Part shown: piece after piece, positions 1 to 7,780 of the stretch | Layout of the letters: each line of letters begins with the position of its first letter | Numbering within the stretch: the stretch's first letter is position 1 | Virus record (IMG/VR): IMGVR_UViG_3300030419_004803 | Location: 5,028-26,117 of that record | Reading direction: 5' to 3' (one strand) | DNA: 21,090 bases | From: a virus | Made by a program: the position numbers and the translations under genes | Notes under the pieces: generated by a model | What the model saw: only the letters and a program-made list of their open reading frames with translations | Databases searched by the model: none | Told to the model about the DNA's origin: nothing

Positions 1-597
1 AGAAGTAATAGTAGGATAAACAGAGGCAAAAAACGAATCAGCAATATGATTTGGAACGAATGCAAACTCGTCCAAAAACAAGATGTTGAAAGACATTCCT
101 CGAACAGCTGAGGCAGAAGTTGACGCAGCCAAGATTCTGGAACCATTTTCTAACTCCAAACTACCTTTATTCCAGGATATAATCCCCTGTTGCATCCATT
201 TAGGCAAATTCTCATATGCAGTCTGTAATCTACCTAACAAATCCCTAGCAGTTGCTGCTTTGTTTGCTAGAATACCAATATTCACATTATCATTAAATAC
301 CGCATAATGCAACAAATATGATACAGACGTGGTAGACTTACCAGTCTGTCTAGGCATTTTACAGATATTAAATCTATTTTTATGGAAATTGTGAATTAAT
401 TTCTCTTGGAAATCATAAGGTTGAAAAGGAACCAGACCTTCATCCAAACTAACAATCTTGACATGCTGTTTAGCAAAATAAACAGGATCATTCTTACATG
501 CAACAAATTCTAAAATCTGTTCCTTGGTAAATTCTTGTTTGACATTCGCTTTCTTTAAAAGCGGATTACCGAGATAAACTTCATCTTGTACTGGCAT
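1..597 (-). CDS. 17: Terminase large subunit gp17, N-terminal part (partial)
   Basis: ATPase and nuclease motor that pumps DNA into the prohead; only the first 199 codons are present and the frame is still open at the window's left edge. I translated it by hand from the ATG at 597-595. Visible in the ATPase domain: an adenine-binding Q motif 'PYDFQEKLI' (residues 60-68), Walker A 'PRQTGKST' (82-89), and Walker B 'LFLDEFAF' (173-180) with its Asp-Glu pair, the usual terminase layout. The C-terminal nuclease domain would lie outside the window. The start is supported by AGGAG about 8 nt upstream; an in-frame GTG immediately precedes the ATG but is less likely. The gene follows the DUF192 gene by 15 bp and is two genes downstream of gp16, matching the T4 order apart from the two inserted genes. 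Identity is very likely from the motifs, the context and the T4-type N-terminus. Confidence 0.95.
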   Translation of the reverse strand, partial: MPVQDEVYLGNPLLKKANVKQEFTKEQILEFVACKNDPVYFAKQHVKIVSLDEGLVPFQPYDFQEKLIHNFHKNRFNICKMPRQTGKSTTSVSYLLHYAVFNDNVNIGILANKAATARDLLGRLQTAYENLPKWMQQGIISWNKGSLELENGSRILAASTSASAVRGMSFNILFLDEFAFVPNHIADSFFASVYPTITS

Positions 598-612
598 CAC
601 AAAATCTCCTAC

Positions 613-1551
613 TTATTCTGCCTTCTGAAAAAGAGGTGTTTCAGGATCATAATCTGCAATACGATAACTCCACAATTTAGATCCCGGATATACCTTTTGT
701 AGTTGATCTACTACTTCTTTACGAGAAGGTTTCTTTACCTGTGGGAAAAACATCTGAATACTCATTGTTCTTCCTCTCCAGGCCAAATATACTTCTATTA
801 TATTTCCAGGTTTATTATACTTTGGAAGTCTTCTTACTTCTGCCAAATCTAAAGGATCTTCCCATTGCGCTGCAGGTTGGGGAACTTTCATTGGTTCTGG
901 TTTAATAATATCGATCACGGTTGCATAAAGATTTCCATTTGCATCATGTATTTCAACTTCTTCAGTTAAAGGTGCAAAAATATTATCTCCAACCTTGACA
1001 TTATTCAAAAGGAACCATCCCTTATTAACTTCCAATGCATAACGGACATCTCCTTCAGAAACAACTGGAAGAAGAGTGAAAGGTTTGAGTTCTTTAATAC
1101 TTTCAATAACTCCATCTTCACGAATAAAAGCGATGTCCAAAGGAATACGAGTATCTTTCATATGGAAAGATTTTTGACCAGTTTCTTCAAACTGGAAAAA
1201 CATTCCTGTATTCTCATCCAGACTTTCTCTGAACATTAAACCTAATTTAAACTCGGTAGAGGTTTTAGGAATTTCTAAATTAAGAGGAAGTTTTATTACT
1301 CTTTCTTCACTAACACCACCTCCGTTTCCACCCCCGTTACCATTTCCACCGTTGCCCGAACTACCATTACCGTTCCCATTACCACCATTACCGTTCCCAT
1401 TGCCATTAGAGCCATTCTTTCCATTACCATTTTTTCCATTCTTATGATCATGAACTAACCATCCACCGCGTCCTATATGATAACCATTAGGAATAGGCAT
1501 ACACTTCTTTCTTCTAGTGCAATAATAATACCCTTTTTTACACTCCTTCAT
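613..1551 (-). CDS. DUF192-domain protein with Cys-containing N-terminus and Asn/Gly linker
   Basis: 312 residues in three parts. The N-terminus (about 1-36) is basic with three cysteines, C4, C11 and C17, in 'CKKGYYYCTRRKKCMPIP', followed by a 'GYHIGRGGWL' stretch. A low-complexity Asn/Gly/Ser linker spans about residues 37-80. A DUF192-like domain covers about 100-192: 'GLMFRESL', 'GMFFQF', 'FHMKDTRIPLDIAFI', then 'ALEVNKGWFLLNNVKVGD'. A C-terminal region (about 245-312), 'YLAWRGRTMSIQMFFP' to 'YPGSKLWSYRI', resembles a short domain I associate with marine T4-like phages. DUF192 is a small beta-rich family of unknown biochemical role. The gene lies between the fibre-like gene and gp17 with short gaps, so late expression and a virion or assembly role are inferred. 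No signal peptide is evident. The ATG start lacks a strong Shine-Dalgarno. Domain call fairly secure; function unknown. Confidence 0.8.
   Translation of the reverse strand: MKECKKGYYYCTRRKKCMPIPNGYHIGRGGWLVHDHKNGKNGNGKNGSNGNGNGNGGNGNGNGSSGNGGNGNGGGNGGGVSEERVIKLPLNLEIPKTSTEFKLGLMFRESLDENTGMFFQFEETGQKSFHMKDTRIPLDIAFIREDGVIESIKELKPFTLLPVVSEGDVRYALEVNKGWFLLNNVKVGDNIFAPLTEEVEIHDANGNLYATVIDIIKPEPMKVPQPAAQWEDPLDLAEVRRLPKYNKPGNIIEVYLAWRGRTMSIQMFFPQVKKPSRKEVVDQLQKVYPGSKLWSYRIADYDPETPLFQKAE
1319..1437 (-). repeat. Asn/Gly low-complexity linker tract
   Basis: Within the DUF192 gene, codons for Asn, Gly and some Ser/Lys alternate in short runs such as 'NGNGNGGNGNG', giving a near-periodic DNA tract. It should be a flexible, soluble tether between the Cys-rich N-terminus and the DUF192 domain. 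Such tracts vary in length by slippage; this is inference. Confidence 0.8.
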
Positions 1552-1575
1552 GGAATTTAGCAGTCTGGTTTTTAG

Positions 1576-1583
1576 TATTTAGA
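1576..1583 (-). promoter_or_regulatory. Possible weak late promoter (TCTAAATA)
   Basis: On the minus strand TCTAAATA lies 25 nt upstream of the DUF192 start, in the 33-bp gap after the fibre-like gene, and differs from the T4 late core TATAAATA at one base. The same CTAAATA core occurs before gp15. In an AT-rich genome one such match can be chance. Confidence 0.35.
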
Positions 1584-1584
1584 C

Positions 1585-3912
1585 TTACAAGTTAGTAATA
1601 GTGAGGTTATTAAGACCACCAACCCCAACCCAAGCAGTTCCGTTATAAATTTCTAATTGTGCAGTAGTAGTATTAAATATAAGAGCACCTACTGTAACAC
1701 TAGCAGCATCTCTTACTGTAGAAGTCATTACTGGAGGATAGAACATTGTAGAAGCAGTGACTACACCAGCAAATACCGCATTACCTCCTGATGATACTGT
1801 TAAACCAGCACCAGATACTTCGAGATCAGTGGTCGTTAAAGTGGAAGAAGTAACTACACCAGCAAATACACCACCACCATCAACATTTAAAGTAACCCCA
1901 ACACCGGGACCTCCATCATAATCATAACCAACATTAACTCCACTTCGAGCAGTAACAATACCAAGGGAGTCTAGATTTACTACATTCTCCTTGAAGATAG
2001 TTCCTGCAACCGAAATGTCTCCATCAAAATAAGCAACAACACTAGTGGTTACTCCACTTTCTTGAGATTCTCCAACATATAAGGAATACTGTGCTCGTGC
2101 AGTTGTAGCAATACCAACATTCTTTGTAGTACTAACACCAGCAGTTGATGATGCCCATGTTCCACCAGCACCAGATGAGCCACCCGCTGCAGGAGCCCAC
2201 ATATTAATCGCACTATCCCATGCTAGAACCCATCCATCGGTAGAAATTCCTGTGCCAGCATAATCCACATCCTCCAAGTCGGACATGATTCTAGCACCAC
2301 CTCCACCAAAGGTTGCTAACTGTTGCTGAACTCTATTAATAAAGAGGCGATAATGTTCTGCTAATTTCTCATGTGTTACATAAGTTTGATCTAATGGAGT
2401 AAGAGGGTCAGAATTATCTACATTAGGTGGAATATTTAAAAGACCTTCTGTTAATTGTTGTTTCTCATCATTAAACTTTTCTAGAACTTCTTCTAACTTA
2501 TTAATCTTGTTAGAAAGATCTTCACTCTTTTGTTCTAAATCTTCCGTTACTCTTATTTGCTTTAAAAGATCTTCAAATTCTCCTTTTAGACTTTGTACAT
2601 GTTTTTCATTTACAGCAAAGTCTATTTTCATCTCTTTGAGTTGACCAGAGAGATTCTTCTCAAAATTAACAACAGCAGGAACCACTGCATTTTTCATCTC
2701 ATCATAATATTTGGAAGTACTAGTATCTAAATTCTCTTGCAACTCACAAATATTATCTGAAAGAGATGTCTCCATCTCATTCATCCTATTAGAGAAACCT
2801 GTCAGAGTTTCTTCATAACCTTCTAACTTCTTATTCTCTGCAATCTCTCTTTCCTTAAAATCTTTATAGAGATTATCATAGGTCAATCCTAACCTCTTGG
2901 AATCTTCAATTAGACTCTCAATATCAGAAGTTTTTTCTAATAGATGCTTATCTAATTCTATTTCCTTATTAGTAATCCTTTCTTCTATATCGTGAATAGA
3001 ATTCTTAATAAAAGAGACTTGCTCATCAACATGAGAAGAAATAACTTTTACTTCCTCTTCAGTTTTCAATTTAGATTCTATTAAACTCTTTTTATAATTT
3101 TCTGCAACTCTCTCAAATTCCTTTTCGATTTGGTCAAGATTCTCCTTATAATCATCTTCTAAATTTTTAACCCTCTCATCGACAAATTCTTTATTTTGAG
3201 CAAGTCGCTGTTCTGTTTTTAATTCAGTATCTGCAAAAAACTTTTTATACTTGGGTAATACCTTTTCTAATAAAGATTCAACTTTACCCCTAATACCCTT
3301 TACTTCTTCTTTTACTGAAGAAATCTGTTCTTCATTAAGAGACTCAATTTGGGAAGTAACAGAATTAAGATTGGCATAGATATCCTCATGAACCTCCTCA
3401 ACTTGAGAAGTTAACTTATCTTTAAAACTGCCAAATCTATTATCAACTCTGGTTTCGGAATCAACAATTAATTTCTTATATGCAGGTACTTCTTCTCCTA
3501 TAAAATCATTTACCGTTTCGGTTAATGAAGCAAATTCTTCTTTTATATTATAGACACTTTTAGAATTTAAAGTCTTAACTTTATCCTGCACATTTTTTAT
3601 TGACTCCTCTACAAAAAGAAGTTGTGCGGTCATTGCATCGTTAAGATCTTCCTTACTAATCAGATCTTGAATTCCTTTTTTTATACCATCTACACTTTCG
3701 GTAAGAGTATTTACTTTCTCTACATTATTTTTAAAATTATCAAAATTACTAGTAAATTCTGTGAGTGCTTGAATATGGTCAAAATTTGTCCTAAAAGAAT
3801 TAAAGGCTTCGGAAATTGTCTCTACCTTTTCAGGTGTAGCTTGATCCCTAACCTCATCCAAAGAAGTATTAGGATTCTTAACGTAAAATTCTGACGGTTT
3901 CTTAAGTGGCAC
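1585..3912 (-). CDS. Long coiled-coil, fibre-like virion protein between gp16 and gp17
   Basis: 775 residues with a GTG start at 3912-3910; GGAG lies about 10 nt upstream and no in-frame ATG is nearby. Residues about 30-505 are Glu/Lys/Leu-rich heptad-like sequence, predicted as a long parallel coiled coil. Three spaced copies of a 'YKK' element with following acidic and Thr/Arg residues occur near residues 140, 218 and 274 ('VPAYKKLIVDSE', 'LPKYKKFFADTE', 'AENYKKSLIESK'). After a Pro-rich break comes 'HYRLFINRVQQQLATFGGGG' (about 518-537), a motif I associate with marine T4-like virion proteins, then a Gly/Ser/Thr/Val beta-rich C-terminus with 'GVVTSST' and 'GVVTAST' repeats and a 'FNTTTAQLEIYNGTAWVGV' ending like phage fibre tips. 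It is probably a trimeric fibre or whisker, not an enzyme. T4 has no gene between 16 and 17. Virion role likely; attachment site unknown. Confidence 0.75.
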   Translation of the reverse strand: MPLKKPSEFYVKNPNTSLDEVRDQATPEKVETISEAFNSFRTNFDHIQALTEFTSNFDNFKNNVEKVNTLTESVDGIKKGIQDLISKEDLNDAMTAQLLFVEESIKNVQDKVKTLNSKSVYNIKEEFASLTETVNDFIGEEVPAYKKLIVDSETRVDNRFGSFKDKLTSQVEEVHEDIYANLNSVTSQIESLNEEQISSVKEEVKGIRGKVESLLEKVLPKYKKFFADTELKTEQRLAQNKEFVDERVKNLEDDYKENLDQIEKEFERVAENYKKSLIESKLKTEEEVKVISSHVDEQVSFIKNSIHDIEERITNKEIELDKHLLEKTSDIESLIEDSKRLGLTYDNLYKDFKEREIAENKKLEGYEETLTGFSNRMNEMETSLSDNICELQENLDTSTSKYYDEMKNAVVPAVVNFEKNLSGQLKEMKIDFAVNEKHVQSLKGEFEDLLKQIRVTEDLEQKSEDLSNKINKLEEVLEKFNDEKQQLTEGLLNIPPNVDNSDPLTPLDQTYVTHEKLAEHYRLFINRVQQQLATFGGGGARIMSDLEDVDYAGTGISTDGWVLAWDSAINMWAPAAGGSSGAGGTWASSTAGVSTTKNVGIATTARAQYSLYVGESQESGVTTSVVAYFDGDISVAGTIFKENVVNLDSLGIVTARSGVNVGYDYDGGPGVGVTLNVDGGGVFAGVVTSSTLTTTDLEVSGAGLTVSSGGNAVFAGVVTASTMFYPPVMTSTVRDAASVTVGALIFNTTTAQLEIYNGTAWVGVGGLNNLTITNL

Positions 3913-3937
3913 CCTATTGATACTCCATCTACAAATA

Positions 3938-3945
3938 TATTTATT
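3938..3945 (-). promoter_or_regulatory. Probable T4-type late promoter upstream of the fibre-like gene
   Basis: The minus strand reads AATAAATA in the 41-bp gap between gp16 and the fibre-like gene, 25 nt upstream of its GTG start. It matches the NATAAATA form of the late promoter core known in T4-like cyanophages, recognised in T4 by the gp55 sigma factor with the gp45 clamp. This is the longest gap between complete genes here, which supports a regulatory role. Confidence 0.55.
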
Positions 3946-3953
3946 TCACAAAA

Positions 3954-4382
3954 TCAGTCAGGTTTTGAATTCTGCTGTTTAATTAATTTTGCCAGGTCTG
4001 CAGTAGAACCAACAAATAACGCATTAGTTACATTATTAGGACCTTTTGCTTTCTCTTCTTCATTAACTTCCTTCACCTTTTTCTGCAAATCTAATAATTT
4101 ATCAGTAGCATCTGAAACACTTTTAATAAGTTGTCCCGCTACTTCATATGCTCTAGGCATTTCACTTTCTTGAGCAATCTCAAGAATACCATTAATTGCT
4201 TCTTGTCCCTTTTCTATTATACTATAAAGATTACCTCGTGTATACTCATAATCCTTTTCAATATCATCTTTAGTAAGTCTATCAGGTTTTTCTCTCTCCA
4301 CCATGGGAGTCACCTCCTCTTCCACTACTTCTGGAGTAATGTTAAAGGTTTTGTCTAATTTATTAAATTCTTTAGTCATCAT
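3954..4382 (-). CDS. 16: Terminase small subunit gp16
   Basis: 142 residues, slightly shorter than T4 gp16 (164). T4-type small terminases form rings that recognise or regulate DNA entry for the gp17 motor. The sequence is highly charged and mainly helical: an acidic N-terminus ('EVVEEEVTP'), a central helical pair around 'YEYTRGNLYSIIEKGQEAI' and 'AYEVAGQLIKSVSDATDKLL', then a Lys/Glu-rich helix and a 'NNVTNALFVGSTADLAKLIK' C-terminus characteristic of marine T4-like gp16. The start ATG at 4382 overlaps the gp15 stop as ATGA, suggesting translational coupling; a second ATG follows directly. Identification rests on sequence resemblance and position after gp15. Unlike T4, two genes separate it from gp17. 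Confidence 0.88.
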   Translation of the reverse strand: MMTKEFNKLDKTFNITPEVVEEEVTPMVEREKPDRLTKDDIEKDYEYTRGNLYSIIEKGQEAINGILEIAQESEMPRAYEVAGQLIKSVSDATDKLLDLQKKVKEVNEEEKAKGPNNVTNALFVGSTADLAKLIKQQNSKPD

Positions 4383-5413
4383 GAAATTGTTCCATCAAAT
4401 CCGAAGTCATCTCCTTCAGGGATATAGGTTCTTTCTACTGCCTGATCGATAATCTTGACCGGTGATCCCTTAACATGAATAGCAGCAGTGGTATTATCTT
4501 TACCTCTCTCAATCACCATAGTATTACCTTCAATTGATACCACTAGTACTTCTTCCCCTTCAAGATCTAGATACGCTTGTCTACCTGCATCATTCTGACT
4601 ATTCCAGTAAGTAACAATAGCAGACCCATCATCAACAGTCATTGTATCATCAGTAGCAGTTATGTTTTCTGCCATGAGAGTTGTGATATCCCCTTCATAT
4701 GCCTTAATAGCACGAGGAACAACAGAGTAAGTAAGGTCTCTTCTTGTATTAGCAGTATCCTTACCAGTGAGGTAGTTAACCTTAACAGACCTAATGATAT
4801 CGTCGGTAGCAGCAGAAACAGGACCGAATAGATATGTCTTTGCACTGAATCTTAAAGTATAAAGAAGAACTCTTCTTGTCTCAAAGTCTCCTTCATAATC
4901 ATCTTGCATTGTTACATTTTCAAGTACAATGGGAATATCTCTTTTCTCATTAATACTTCCCACCAGATTAACGGTTACGTTATATGAGGGTTGAAAATAG
5001 GGTAAAATCTGTTCTACAATCTGTAAAGCATCATCATTCAATTTCGCCATAATAGCAAGTTCAAATTGCATATTATAAGGAACAGGCATATATGCTTTAC
5101 TAGAATTTTTTTCAGTAACAGGATCCTTTACAACAAACTTTTGAGTCGTTGTTAATTTTCTACTAGGATCATATGTCAACCCAGTAAACTCAAAAGACAT
5201 TCTGGGTAGAGTTATAGAAGTTGCCTTATTAAGGTCTGGTAACTGATTTAAACGTGCTAAAAACTTTTGAGTAGGACCATATGCCAAAGGAACCTTAATA
5301 GCATCCTCAACTGCTCCAGCAGAACTAGTTTGCTTTACAGTTATTCCATTAAAAAGCGTACCAAAAGAAATAATGGTCTTTCTCAATATTTCGTTATAAA
5401 AATACTCAAACAT
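4379..5413 (-). CDS. 15: Tail completion / sheath stabiliser gp15
   Basis: 344 residues, longer than T4 gp15 (272). gp15 caps the tail tube and sheath and joins the tail to the neck. The core (about 1-245) is of the expected type: 'MFEYFYNEILRKTIISFGTLF' opening, then 'MPVPYNMQFELAIMAK', 'ILPYFQPSYNVTVNL', 'ENVTMQDDYEGDFETRRV' and 'LYTLRFSAKTYLFGPV', all conserved-looking in marine T4-like phages. An extra module occupies about 245-325, with 'TDDTMTVDD', 'GEEVLVVSIEGNTMVIERG' and 'HVKGSPVKIID', before a short C-terminal tail 'YIPEGDDFGFDG'. A similar module appears in the DUF4815 protein. The start ATG is preceded by AGGTG about 7 nt upstream. The gene overlaps gp16 by four bases and lies 24 bp downstream of gp14. 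Confidence 0.92.
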   Translation of the reverse strand: MFEYFYNEILRKTIISFGTLFNGITVKQTSSAGAVEDAIKVPLAYGPTQKFLARLNQLPDLNKATSITLPRMSFEFTGLTYDPSRKLTTTQKFVVKDPVTEKNSSKAYMPVPYNMQFELAIMAKLNDDALQIVEQILPYFQPSYNVTVNLVGSINEKRDIPIVLENVTMQDDYEGDFETRRVLLYTLRFSAKTYLFGPVSAATDDIIRSVKVNYLTGKDTANTRRDLTYSVVPRAIKAYEGDITTLMAENITATDDTMTVDDGSAIVTYWNSQNDAGRQAYLDLEGEEVLVVSIEGNTMVIERGKDNTTAAIHVKGSPVKIIDQAVERTYIPEGDDFGFDGTIS

Positions 5414-5434
5414 TTTTAGACACCTGTTATCTTA

Positions 5435-5442
5435 TATTTAGG
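5435..5442 (-). promoter_or_regulatory. Possible weak late promoter (CCTAAATA) before gp15
   Basis: The minus strand reads CCTAAATA across the gp14 stop codon, 22 nt upstream of the gp15 start. It shares CTAAATA with the site before the DUF192 gene but has two mismatches to TATAAATA. Evidence is position plus partial match only. Confidence 0.25.
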
Positions 5443-6901
5443 GAACACCAAAGGGGTTCTGTTCTGTAAAGTCTAAAATTTCATCCGCTGCTTCTTCAAT
5501 ATTGAAGTTATCTGCATACTCTTCATCATCACCAATTTGTGTATCAACCACTCTAATGACTTGAGTAGCACCGGACTTACTTCCTGTTAATGTCTCTCCT
5601 ATCTTAAATCCTTCACCGCCAACCGTAGCAACTTCAAGAACATTAGTAACAGAATTCCATGTTCTGACTCTTGCGGTAGTAGTTGTAGCAGATCCAGTTA
5701 CAATCTCATTAAAGACAAAGTTACCACTCGATCCGAAGGAAGGATCAGCAACTGTTATAGTAGGTGCAACACTATATCCAGCACCAGCGTTAGTTATTCT
5801 AATAGCAGTTATAGTGCCTGCAGTACTTACAACAGCCGTAGCAGCAGCACCAGCAGTAGTAACACCCGCCTCAAATATTTCATTAGTAAATGTAATTTGA
5901 GGAGAAGTAGTAAATCCACCACCACCAATTAATCCACCATAAGTGGTCATCGTTATAATACCAATACCACCATCAGAGATAGAGGAAATACCAGTAGCAC
6001 CGGCACCCGTATTGCTGACAAATCTAATTATAGGTGCTTCAGTATATCCAGCACCAGCATTATTCAGATCAGCATTCTGAACAGATTTAGCACCTGAATT
6101 GACATTCAAATTACAAACTTGAAGTCCACCGATCATTCGTACACTAGCAATACCTGTTATGCCGGTTGAAGGTGCAGAAGAGATGGCAACTCTAGGAACA
6201 TCAGTATATCCACCACCCCTATCACCAATAGTAATATATTGAATACCACCGTCTACAAGACCCGTTACAGCAGTTACACTGACTCCTGTACCAACCATAG
6301 TAAGGGTTTGCGTTGGTCCCGCAATAGTTGAAATTCCATCTTCTGTTTGACCATCACTTTCATCTCCCACCAGAAGATCATCAATATCCTCAACACCTGT
6401 ATCAATAACTTCGTCTTCGTAACGGAAGAGTTCACATCTCAACTCATAGATATAAGTCTTTCTTAATTGATAAAATGGTTTTTCATGTTCTACATATTTA
6501 ATTTCAAATAGACGATCACCTAATGGAAAATAAATTAAATCTCCTGCTTTAGGACGAGTAATTAATTTTACATTGGGTTCATTCTCCATTAAAGGTTCAA
6601 TATAAGTCTCCCATCTATCTTTAGAAATTGTTAGAGTTATTTCATTCTTCTGTTCAATACCAAATTTGGATAAAATAACTGGATTATCTCCATATCCATC
6701 ATAAGTATCCAAATATGCCTCTAATGGATATGCATCATCAAATTTTGATTGAACAACTTCTCTTATAATACTTTTTTCAGTGAGATATTTACGAGGTAAA
6801 TAATGCACCTCAACCCCGTACATCCTCAACTGTTCGTTGATAAGACTTTGAACTAAACTCTGTTCTTGTCTATTACCATTTTGAAAAAACGGGTTAAGCA
6901 T
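5438..6901 (-). CDS. 14: Neck protein gp14 with inserted repeat region
   Basis: 487 residues against 256 in T4. gp14 forms the neck with gp13, sealing the packaged head for tail joining. The N-terminal core (about 1-165) looks like marine T4-like gp14: 'MLNPFFQNGNRQEQSLVQSL', 'YGVEVHYLPRKYLTE', 'KLITRPKAGDLIYFPL', 'YVEHEKPFYQLRKTYIYEL'. From about 187 to 455 is a Gly/Thr/Ala/Ile-rich region with four degenerate repeats ending in an aromatic-Pro motif: 'GGGYTDVP', 'GAGYTEAP', 'GGGFTTSP', 'GAGYSVAP'. A separate 'IGETLTGSKSGATQVIRV' module follows, then an acidic tail ending 'TEQNPFGVP', which seems to be the original C-terminus. The repeats are therefore inserted within the protein and probably decorate the neck surface (inference). 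gp13 begins upstream with only 4 bp between them. Confidence 0.9.
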   Translation of the reverse strand: MLNPFFQNGNRQEQSLVQSLINEQLRMYGVEVHYLPRKYLTEKSIIREVVQSKFDDAYPLEAYLDTYDGYGDNPVILSKFGIEQKNEITLTISKDRWETYIEPLMENEPNVKLITRPKAGDLIYFPLGDRLFEIKYVEHEKPFYQLRKTYIYELRCELFRYEDEVIDTGVEDIDDLLVGDESDGQTEDGISTIAGPTQTLTMVGTGVSVTAVTGLVDGGIQYITIGDRGGGYTDVPRVAISSAPSTGITGIASVRMIGGLQVCNLNVNSGAKSVQNADLNNAGAGYTEAPIIRFVSNTGAGATGISSISDGGIGIITMTTYGGLIGGGGFTTSPQITFTNEIFEAGVTTAGAAATAVVSTAGTITAIRITNAGAGYSVAPTITVADPSFGSSGNFVFNEIVTGSATTTTARVRTWNSVTNVLEVATVGGEGFKIGETLTGSKSGATQVIRVVDTQIGDDEEYADNFNIEEAADEILDFTEQNPFGVP

Positions 6902-6905
6902 AATA

Positions 6906-7751
6906 TTAACCTATCATATCTAATGGAGGCAATTCATAAGTATTGGACATCCTTTCCCGGATTCTATCCAAGTCCTTTTCAGCATCATCATACAATTGCC
7001 TTCCGTTTAACTCCACTCCTCCCGGTAATTTGACTCCTTGGAATTTCATCAAATTTTGTCCCCATTGCCGTTTCATTAACGCAACAGTATATGGTTTTAA
7101 GAATGAATCATTCCAAACTCTGGCATAATCTGTAGGATTTAATGCCCTCCAACAATCAATAATCAACCAATCTCCCACATTGGTTTCTGCCCAATCAATA
7201 TCAATATATAACCTATCTTGCCTCTGATTAAATCTTATCTGCTTTTCTGTATTAAGTAAGAAATCAATATCCGACAAATAAGTTCTTGTCATTGCATAAG
7301 ATAGTAATTCCGTTGTACCCCAATTAAAAGCAATATCATTCAGGAATAACTGATACTTAAGACTAAACATATTGTTAGTCGCCGTATTGCTTCCGTCAAA
7401 ACGGAAGAGTTTAGTGACTCCAATAACTTCTGGAGGAATTTCTAGATAATTACTATTTTCTTCAAAATCAAATTGTATTTCTGAACCATTAATAGTGGTT
7501 GATGCACTGGTAGTCGTTATACCTGCATATGTTCCTTTTGGTGCTCTACCTCTATCTTTATCACCTTGAGTAATTTTATATTTTAAGTATACTTGAGCAA
7601 CACCATCAAAATGTCTTTCATGAAAAAACTGTAAAGCATCATCTATAATATCTTCACATTGTTCCGTGGCAAGATTGATTTCCAGCACGGGAGCACCCAA
7701 TTGCCGTAAGCAATATTCTTTAAATTCTGCTCTGGTTGCTGGTTTAGACAT
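6906..7751 (-). CDS. 13: Neck / head completion protein gp13
   Basis: 281 residues, close to T4 gp13 (309). In T4, gp13 binds the filled head's portal vertex with gp14 to form the neck. The N-terminus 'TRAEFKEYCLRQLGAPVLEI' followed by 'CEDIIDDALQFFHERHFDG' is characteristic of gp13 in marine T4-like phages. Further support: 'FRFDGSNTATNNMFSLKYQL', 'LDRIRERMSNTYELPPLDMI' and 'DYARVWNDSFLKPYTVALMK'. No repeat insertion is obvious, unlike its neighbours; a short Ser/Thr stretch near residue 80 ('GITTTSASTTING') may be a small loop insertion. The start ATG at 7751 has no strong Shine-Dalgarno but lies 22 nt after a good late-promoter match. It is followed 4 bp later by gp14. Confidence 0.92.
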   Translation of the reverse strand: MSKPATRAEFKEYCLRQLGAPVLEINLATEQCEDIIDDALQFFHERHFDGVAQVYLKYKITQGDKDRGRAPKGTYAGITTTSASTTINGSEIQFDFEENSNYLEIPPEVIGVTKLFRFDGSNTATNNMFSLKYQLFLNDIAFNWGTTELLSYAMTRTYLSDIDFLLNTEKQIRFNQRQDRLYIDIDWAETNVGDWLIIDCWRALNPTDYARVWNDSFLKPYTVALMKRQWGQNLMKFQGVKLPGGVELNGRQLYDDAEKDLDRIRERMSNTYELPPLDMIG

Positions 7752-7772
7752 TTACACAACTACTCTTTTAGA

Positions 7773-7780
7773 TATTTATG
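7773..7780 (-). promoter_or_regulatory. Probable T4-type late promoter for gp13
   Basis: The minus strand reads CATAAATA, a full match to the cyanophage late core NATAAATA, 22 nt upstream of the gp13 ATG. It contains the TAA stop of the preceding gene, so stop and promoter share bases. Position and match make this one of the best promoters in the window, probably driving gp13-gp14 and onward. Confidence 0.6.

Noticed and set aside
83-307. Plus-strand ORF of 74 residues
   Set aside because: It is antisense to the gp17 ATPase domain, whose Walker motifs are clear on the minus strand.
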